From Hymenobacter siberiensis (GTDB taxonomy: Bacteria; Bacteroidota; Bacteroidia; Cytophagales; Hymenobacteraceae), in NCBI RefSeq assembly GCF_018967845.1, contig NZ_JAHLZZ010000001.1, forward strand, positions 2,852,001-2,916,000: a stretch of 64,000 nt of DNA, in the 5' to 3' direction. Below the pieces are notes generated by a model. It was given only the letters and a program-made list of their open reading frames with translations, did no database searches and was not told where the DNA came from. This document shows, one piece after another, positions 59,377-64,000 of this stretch. Each line of letters starts with the position of its first letter. The stretch's first letter is position 1. The position numbers were made by a program, and so were the translations under genes.

Positions 59377-60196
59377 AGTTCTGGCCCAGAATCGAGAACA
59401 GCTCGTCGAGCTTGGGCGTGAGGATGATGTCGGTGCGGCGGTTCAGGGCCTTGTTGGCGGGGGAGTCGTTGGCCACCACGGGCATGTACATCGAGCGGCC
59501 CGAGGGCGTAACCTGGGCGGGGTCCATGCCGGCCGTGGTGAGCAGGCGGGTGATTTCCGTGGCCCGCATCACGCTCAGGTCCCAGTTGTCCTTAGCCCCG
59601 CTGGCCGTGGTGCCTTTGATGGGCACGTTGTCGGTGTGGCCTTCTACCAGCACGTTCACGTCCTTGTTGTCTTTGAGGGCGGTGGCCAGCTTGCGCAGGG
59701 CATCCTGGCCTTTGGGGTCTACTTTGGTCGAGCCCGATTTGAAGAGCAGCTGCTCGGAAAGCGACACGTACACCTTGCCGTTTTTCACGCTCACCTGCAA
59801 ATCCTGGGCGTTAAAGCCCAGCAGGGCATCCGAAACGCGCTGGCGGAGGGCTTTGGTAGCGGCATCTTTCTGGGCCAGGGCATTTTGCAGGTCGGCGATG
59901 CGGGCGTTTTTATTTTGCAGGTCGGCATTCTTGTTCTTGATGTCTGTTTCGGCATCGCCCAGATTCTGATTCAGCTGGCTAACCTGCTGGTTTTTATTGA
60001 GAATCGAGTTGCGTAGCTCATCCTCGTTGCGGGCTTTGGCCGAGGCCAGGGCATTTTTTTCCAGCGCCAGCTGGTCGCGCGATTTGGTGAGGTCGGAGTT
60101 CTGCTGTTGCAGGGCCGCGATTTCTTTCTGGTTGCAGCCGGGCAGTGCCAGCAGCGTGGCACCTAGCAGCATGGTGGGGAGGAGGCGGAAATTCAT
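59375..60196 (-). CDS. OmpA-family lipoprotein with coiled coil
   Basis: This 273-residue protein has a lipoprotein signal (MNFRLLPTMLLGATLLALPGC). A long coiled coil runs from about 25 to 120 (KSRDQLALEKNALASAKARN and similar). The C-terminal OmpA-like peptidoglycan-binding domain has VNVLVEGHTDNVPIKGT and DLSVMRATEITRLL, then NRRTDIILTPK. It should tie the outer membrane to peptidoglycan, with the coil spanning the periplasm. It is monocistronic, convergent with the M28 gene. Confidence 0.92.
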   Translation of the reverse strand: MNFRLLPTMLLGATLLALPGCNQKEIAALQQQNSDLTKSRDQLALEKNALASAKARNEDELRNSILNKNQQVSQLNQNLGDAETDIKNKNADLQNKNARIADLQNALAQKDAATKALRQRVSDALLGFNAQDLQVSVKNGKVYVSLSEQLLFKSGSTKVDPKGQDALRKLATALKDNKDVNVLVEGHTDNVPIKGTTASGAKDNWDLSVMRATEITRLLTTAGMDPAQVTPSGRSMYMPVVANDSPANKALNRRTDIILTPKLDELFSILGQN

Positions 60197-60273
60197 AAGT
60201 GTGAAAGAGAAGTAAAGAAGTCGATTAGACCTCGAAATGGTCCAGCCTTGAAACGGAGCCCACCCGCAGGGGT

Positions 60274-60281
60274 TACCTTTG
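60274..60281 (+). promoter_or_regulatory. Bacteroidota-type -7 box candidate before the subtilase gene
   Basis: TACCTTTG lies 10 bp before ATG 60292. TTG at 60248-60250 is 23 nt upstream, a plausible -33 element. This is the best promoter match in the window. Confidence 0.5.
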
Positions 60282-60291
60282 GCGAAATTCT

Positions 60292-62157
60292 ATGCACGTT
60301 TCTCCTCTACTTAGCACCGTTTGGAAGCGCATGGGGCCGGCGTGCCGGGCCACCGGACTAGCCGTGGCTCTGCTGGGCGCAGCCGGCCCAAGTGCTGCTC
60401 AGGGGCATTCTGGGAGTGCATTGCCCGCAAATCAGCAAGCTCCTGCGCGCTACTGGGTATCGCTGGCCGATAAGGCGGGCGCACATTTTAGTCCGAAGCA
60501 CTATTTTTCGCCCGCCGCGCAGGCCCGTCGCGTTCGCCAGCACCTCCCGGCGTTTGATGCCACCGACCTGCCCGTGCGGTCCGATTACGTGGCCGCCATC
60601 GCGGCGCGGGTCGACACCATAACGCTGGTCAGCCGCTGGTTCAATGCCGTGGCCTGCCGGGCCACTCCGGCCCAGGCCGCCGCGCTCCGGGCGCTGCCCG
60701 GCGTGGCCCAGGTCGAAGCGTGGCCGCAGCGCACCGCTGAAGCAGCCGCTCATCAGGCAACCAAACCAGTACGCTACGAACCTGCCAGCGCACCCAAGCC
60801 TATTTCCGCCAACGACTACCTGCTGGCCCGCCGCCAAACAGCCTACCTCGACGGGGCCGCGCTGCGGGCGGCCGGACTTGCCGGGCAGGGCATGCGTATT
60901 GCCGTGTTCGATGTGGGCTTTAGGGGGCTGCCCGAGCACCCGGCGTTTCGGGAGTTGGTGGCGGGCCGGCGCATCGTGGCCACCCACGACTTTCTGCGCA
61001 ACCGCGACGACGTATTCATCGGCGGCAGCCACGGCACCGAGGTGATGGGCTGCCTGGCCGGCCGCTTGCCCGGTGGTCCCGGCGGCACGTCGGGCCCGGC
61101 CCTGGGCCTCGCGCCCGATGCCGAGTACCTGCTGGCCCGCACCGAGCAGCTGCACCGCGAACGCTACGCCGAGGAGGAAGCCTGGCTGGCCGCCGTGGAA
61201 TGGGCCGACCGCCTCGGGGCCGACATTATCAATTCCTCGCTGGCTTATACCGAGCAGCGCTATTTCCCCGAGCAGATGGACGGGCACCGCAGCCTCATTG
61301 CCCGCGCCGCCAACCTGGCCGCCCGCAAGGGCGTGCTGGTGGTGAGCGCCGCCGGCAACGACGGCGACGACGACTGGGTTCGTATCGGCACGCCCGCCGA
61401 TGCCGACTCGGCGCTGGCCATTGGCGGGCTCGACCCCGAAACCGGCCTTCACGTCGCTTTCAGCTCCTACGGCCCCACCGCCGACCGCCGGCCCAAGCCC
61501 AACCTGGTGGCGTTCGGCATTGTACTCACCACCACGCCGGGCGGCGGCTACGAGCGGCTGGAGGGCACTTCCTTTGCCTCGCCGCTGGTGGCGGGCTTCG
61601 CGGCCTGCCTGTGGCAGCAGCACCGGGAGCTCACGGCCATGCAGGTGTTTCGGGGGCTCGAAAAATCGGCGGAGCTGTACCCGTACTTCGACTATGCCCA
61701 CGGCTACGGGCGGCCCCGCTTCGCGCACTTTGCGCTTTCGGTGCCGGCGGTTGCGGCCGGGCCTACGTTCGATTTTGTGCCCCACGACAGCCTGATTGCC
61801 GTCGTCATCCGCCCCGAAGCTGCCCTGCGGCCCGCCGAAACGCTGCCGCTCATGGCCGACCAGAGCGAGCCCGCTCTGCCCGCCGCCCTGCCCGCCCCGG
61901 AAGCGAAAAGCCCCGCCGACAACGTCCCGCACGTAGGCCGCGAGCAGCCCGTGGGCCCCAGCCCCGCGCCGCTGCCCGAGCCCAGCTACCCGGCCTATCT
62001 CTACTGGAACCTGGCGGACCGGCGCGGCGTGCTGCGTCGCTACGAAACCCGCGCCGTGACGCAGCGGCTGGTAGTGCAGGTGCCGCGCCGCTTCCTGGGC
62101 GGGGGTAACGTGCTGCGCATTTATTTCAAAGGCTACACGGCCACATTTTCAGAGTAA
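60292..62157 (+). CDS. Secreted S8 subtilisin-like serine protease
   Basis: This 621-residue protein has an N-terminal signal region (RATGLAVALLGAAGPSAAQG), a propeptide, then the S8 domain. The triad is visible: Asp in IAVFDVGFRGL, His in GSHGTEVMGCL, and Ser in EGTSFASPLVAG; the oxyanion Asn is in VSAAGNDGDD. A Pro/Ala-rich linker and a small C-terminal beta domain end YFKGYTATFSE. No T9SS sorting domain is evident. The last base of its stop is the first base of the next gene's ATG, so translation is coupled. Confidence 0.92.
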   Translation: MHVSPLLSTVWKRMGPACRATGLAVALLGAAGPSAAQGHSGSALPANQQAPARYWVSLADKAGAHFSPKHYFSPAAQARRVRQHLPAFDATDLPVRSDYVAAIAARVDTITLVSRWFNAVACRATPAQAAALRALPGVAQVEAWPQRTAEAAAHQATKPVRYEPASAPKPISANDYLLARRQTAYLDGAALRAAGLAGQGMRIAVFDVGFRGLPEHPAFRELVAGRRIVATHDFLRNRDDVFIGGSHGTEVMGCLAGRLPGGPGGTSGPALGLAPDAEYLLARTEQLHRERYAEEEAWLAAVEWADRLGADIINSSLAYTEQRYFPEQMDGHRSLIARAANLAARKGVLVVSAAGNDGDDDWVRIGTPADADSALAIGGLDPETGLHVAFSSYGPTADRRPKPNLVAFGIVLTTTPGGGYERLEGTSFASPLVAGFAACLWQQHRELTAMQVFRGLEKSAELYPYFDYAHGYGRPRFAHFALSVPAVAAGPTFDFVPHDSLIAVVIRPEAALRPAETLPLMADQSEPALPAALPAPEAKSPADNVPHVGREQPVGPSPAPLPEPSYPAYLYWNLADRRGVLRRYETRAVTQRLVVQVPRRFLGGGNVLRIYFKGYTATFSE

Positions 62158-62909
62158 TGAAACCTGCGGAACTGAACAGGCAAGGGGGGCTGGCCGGGGC
62201 TATGCGCCGGGGGCTGGTGCTGCTGGGCCTGCTGGCCGGAGCCCTGCCCGCTGCTCGTGCCCAGCAGGTGCTGGTGCAGGCCAACGTGGCCGATGACACC
62301 GTAAAAACGACTTTCGGCCCCAATCGGCGCTATTTCGGGCACGCTTATTTTGGCTATGGGCTGCTGGCCGGCCCGGCGGGCAGCGGCGCGGCCGTGCGCT
62401 ATGGGCTGGGCTCGGCGGAGTTGCGCGGCGGCGGGCGGCTCAAGGTCCGGTTCAGCCAGGCGCTGGCGCTCAATGCTGACTTGGGCTATGCCTACCAGCG
62501 CTATAATCTGGCCCAAAACGGCCAAAAACTCGTGCCGGCTTCTACCCTGCATCGCAGCGAAAGCTTGGCCCTGCACCAGCTGTATTCCGAGCTCAGCCTG
62601 CGGCTGAACTACGGCCGTCGGGGCAACGCCGTGGGCCGCTACGTCGACCTGCTGGCTGGTAGCGGCTGGGTGGCCGCCACCTCCCACATCACCGAAGACG
62701 ACCCCGCGCCGGGCATCACCTCCGTCGAAACCACCGAGCGGGGCTTGCCTTATTTGCGCCGCTGGTCAGGGTTGGTTGGGGCGCGCGTGGGCGTCGACCG
62801 CTATGCCCTTACGGCGCGCTACCGGCTGTCGCCGGTATTTGCGTCCGGCTACGGGTCCTGGCCCGAGCTGCCCCGCTGGATGCTGGGGGTCGAAGTGGGC
62901 TTGTTCTGA
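62157..62909 (+). CDS. Putative outer-membrane beta-barrel protein
   Basis: This 250-residue protein starts at ATG 62157 in a TAATG overlap with the subtilase gene. A signal peptide (RGLVLLGLLAGALPAARA) follows a polar N terminus. The rest alternates polar and aromatic/hydrophobic residues in beta strands (HAYFGYGLLAG, AVRYGLGSAEL, LKVRFSQAL, YRLSPVFASGY) and ends MLGVEVGLF, with a terminal Phe as in outer-membrane barrels. It is probably the coupled partner or anchor of the protease. Confidence 0.75.
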   Translation: MKPAELNRQGGLAGAMRRGLVLLGLLAGALPAARAQQVLVQANVADDTVKTTFGPNRRYFGHAYFGYGLLAGPAGSGAAVRYGLGSAELRGGGRLKVRFSQALALNADLGYAYQRYNLAQNGQKLVPASTLHRSESLALHQLYSELSLRLNYGRRGNAVGRYVDLLAGSGWVAATSHITEDDPAPGITSVETTERGLPYLRRWSGLVGARVGVDRYALTARYRLSPVFASGYGSWPELPRWMLGVEVGLF

Positions 62910-63061
62910 GTGGGCCAGCGGGCCGGGCTCAAACCCATTGTTGGGCTTTTGCCGTAAAATCCCCGGGCCGGCTTCTCCAAGCTAGTAGGTTTTTATATAG
63001 TATCGGCCTCATTCCTCGCCTTACCTTCGTGCATTGAGCCTTCCTTTGGCCTTGCTTTTTT

Positions 63062-63682
63062 ATGAAAACTAAACACCTACGACTTTCTGCCCAAATCCTG
63101 CTGGCTGCCGGGCTCACGCTGCAACTGGCCTCCTGCGTGAGCACCGAGCGCGAAGTAAGCAGCTCTTCCACCGACCCTCGCTCTACGTATACGCCGCCGC
63201 CCGCCGGCAGCCGTGTGCGCGTGAGCGGCAAAACGGTGCTCAACACCGTGAGTGCTACCCACTCGTTCTCGGACCCGGCCACCCGGGATAATTTCATTTT
63301 GCAGCTGCGCGGCCCCCGCGTGCTCACGGCCCAGGCCCACCTCATCGTGACAAGCAGCACCGGCGATACCCTGCGCCACGAAGTGCTGCCCGCCCGCGCC
63401 CTGCTCAGCCACACCGATATCGCCGACCCGCAGTCGGCGAGCGTACGCGAACAGGAAATTGCCATTTTGCAGGGCATGAATAACTTCTTTGCCGACACCC
63501 ATTTCATGCAGCCGGCCATTCCGCCCGGTACCGAGCAGCCCGCCGAGGTAGACGCCAAAACCTGGTCGGCCCTGCGCGAAGACCCCACTACTGTGGGCTT
63601 CGATTATCCCGGCGCGGGTGGGTCCGAGCGCCGCATGGCCTATGCCCGCAAGCTGCGCAAGACCATAGTAATCAGCCAGTAG
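63062..63682 (+). CDS. Hypothetical lipoprotein
   Basis: This 206-residue protein starts MKTKHLRLSAQILLAAGL, with lipobox LASC near residue 26. The mature part has SRVRVSGKTVLNTVSATHSF, a beta-rich middle and a helical end (YARKLRKTIVISQ). No domain is recognised. TACCTTCG near 63022 may be its -7 box. No operon partner is clear; the next gene begins 92 bp later. Confidence 0.7.
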   Translation: MKTKHLRLSAQILLAAGLTLQLASCVSTEREVSSSSTDPRSTYTPPPAGSRVRVSGKTVLNTVSATHSFSDPATRDNFILQLRGPRVLTAQAHLIVTSSTGDTLRHEVLPARALLSHTDIADPQSASVREQEIAILQGMNNFFADTHFMQPAIPPGTEQPAEVDAKTWSALREDPTTVGFDYPGAGGSERRMAYARKLRKTIVISQ

Positions 63683-63773
63683 TCTGAATTTGGTTGATGT
63701 TTGACTTTAAGTCGATGACCAAGTTAATTAGCCCGGTCGCCATTCAGTCGCTTCCACTTTCTGTTTTTGAATC

Positions 63774-64000
63774 ATGAAATTCCTGCTCTCTTTCGCTGGC
63801 GTATTAGTCGCCATTCTGCTCCTGTTGAAGTTTGTTCCTTCGGCCCCCATCAACCCCGTGCTGCCGTTGCCCCAGGGCCAGCAGGAAGTGAATGGCCACG
63901 ATTCTGAAGTACCCAAAGGCGCGGGTGCCAATGCCGACGGTGAAGAAGAAGAAGGCGAGACGCTTGGCAACACCAGCATTGCCCCAGCCGCCCCCGGCCA
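63774..64000 (+). CDS. Hypothetical single-span protein, 3' truncated by window
   Basis: An open frame from ATG 63774 (MKFLLSFAGVLVAILLLLKF) runs to the right edge. One N-terminal helix or signal is followed by an acidic stretch (ADGEEEEGETL) and then an Ala/Pro-rich part. The frame is not closed in the window. The opposite-strand frame across the same bases is a shadow. Confidence 0.55.
   Translation, partial: MKFLLSFAGVLVAILLLLKFVPSAPINPVLPLPQGQQEVNGHDSEVPKGAGANADGEEEEGETLGNTSIAPAAPG

Overview
The window looks like a chromosomal segment of a GC-rich Bacteroidota, most like Hymenobacter or a close relative. The evidence is a Por-type (T9SS) C-terminal sorting domain on a secreted amylase, TACCTTTG/TACTTTCG boxes just upstream of several starts (compare the Bacteroidota -7 element TAnnTTTG), many short lipoproteins, and gene families typical of that group. 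No rRNA, tRNA, IS element, prophage, CRISPR array or recognisable defence locus was seen. The assignment is by inspection only.

Layout. 1-10 kb: the start of a SWIM zinc-finger protein, an esterase, a T9SS-secreted GH13 amylase with two N-terminal starch-binding-like modules, aspartate ammonia-lyase, a DUF885 lipoprotein, a YdcF protein and an aldehyde dehydrogenase. 10-16.5 kb: an ECF sigma/anti-sigma pair, an H-NOX-like gene broken by an in-frame TAA, and an arsenosugar-type module (AhpD-like protein, radical SAM ArsS, lipoprotein rhodanese, TIGR04282-type glycosyltransferase). 16.5-20.2 kb: three glycosyltransferases on the minus strand. 20.3-26.2 kb: a peroxiredoxin, a hydrolase, and a minus-strand redox set (FAD oxidoreductase, small membrane protein, polyferredoxin). 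26-36.4 kb: small hypotheticals, an APC permease, a related lipoprotein pair, a 920-residue membrane-anchored propeller protein, NadR and CorA. 36.5-42.6 kb: a probable surface-glycan set (GNAT-like protein, flippase, GT2, PhyH-like oxygenase, multi-pass protein). 42.7-48.8 kb: acyl-ACP desaturase, DUF427, a VWA/AAA+ pair and a split multi-pass protein. 49-64 kb: a frameshifted second amylase, an M14 peptidase, SurE, a two-component system, a histidine phosphatase, an M28 peptidase, an OmpA-like lipoprotein, a subtilase coupled to an outer-membrane protein, and two envelope proteins.

The most striking feature is the density of palindromic intergenic elements: nearly twenty, in several sequence families, with arms of 17-47 bp. 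They mostly lie between convergent genes or at 3' ends. Some overlap coding sequence: one perfect 25-bp-arm palindrome lies wholly inside the M14 peptidase gene in frame, and two others encode the last residues of NadR and of the FAD oxidoreductase. Three loci carry broken frames: H-NOX (one nonsense codon), the second amylase (four frameshifts, three of them in homopolymer runs) and a multi-pass membrane protein (one frame change at an ATGA overlap).

The best candidates for an under-described system are the FAD oxidoreductase/small membrane protein/polyferredoxin set, the VWA/AAA+ pair with atypical Walker motifs, and the arsenosugar module next to the broken H-NOX gene.
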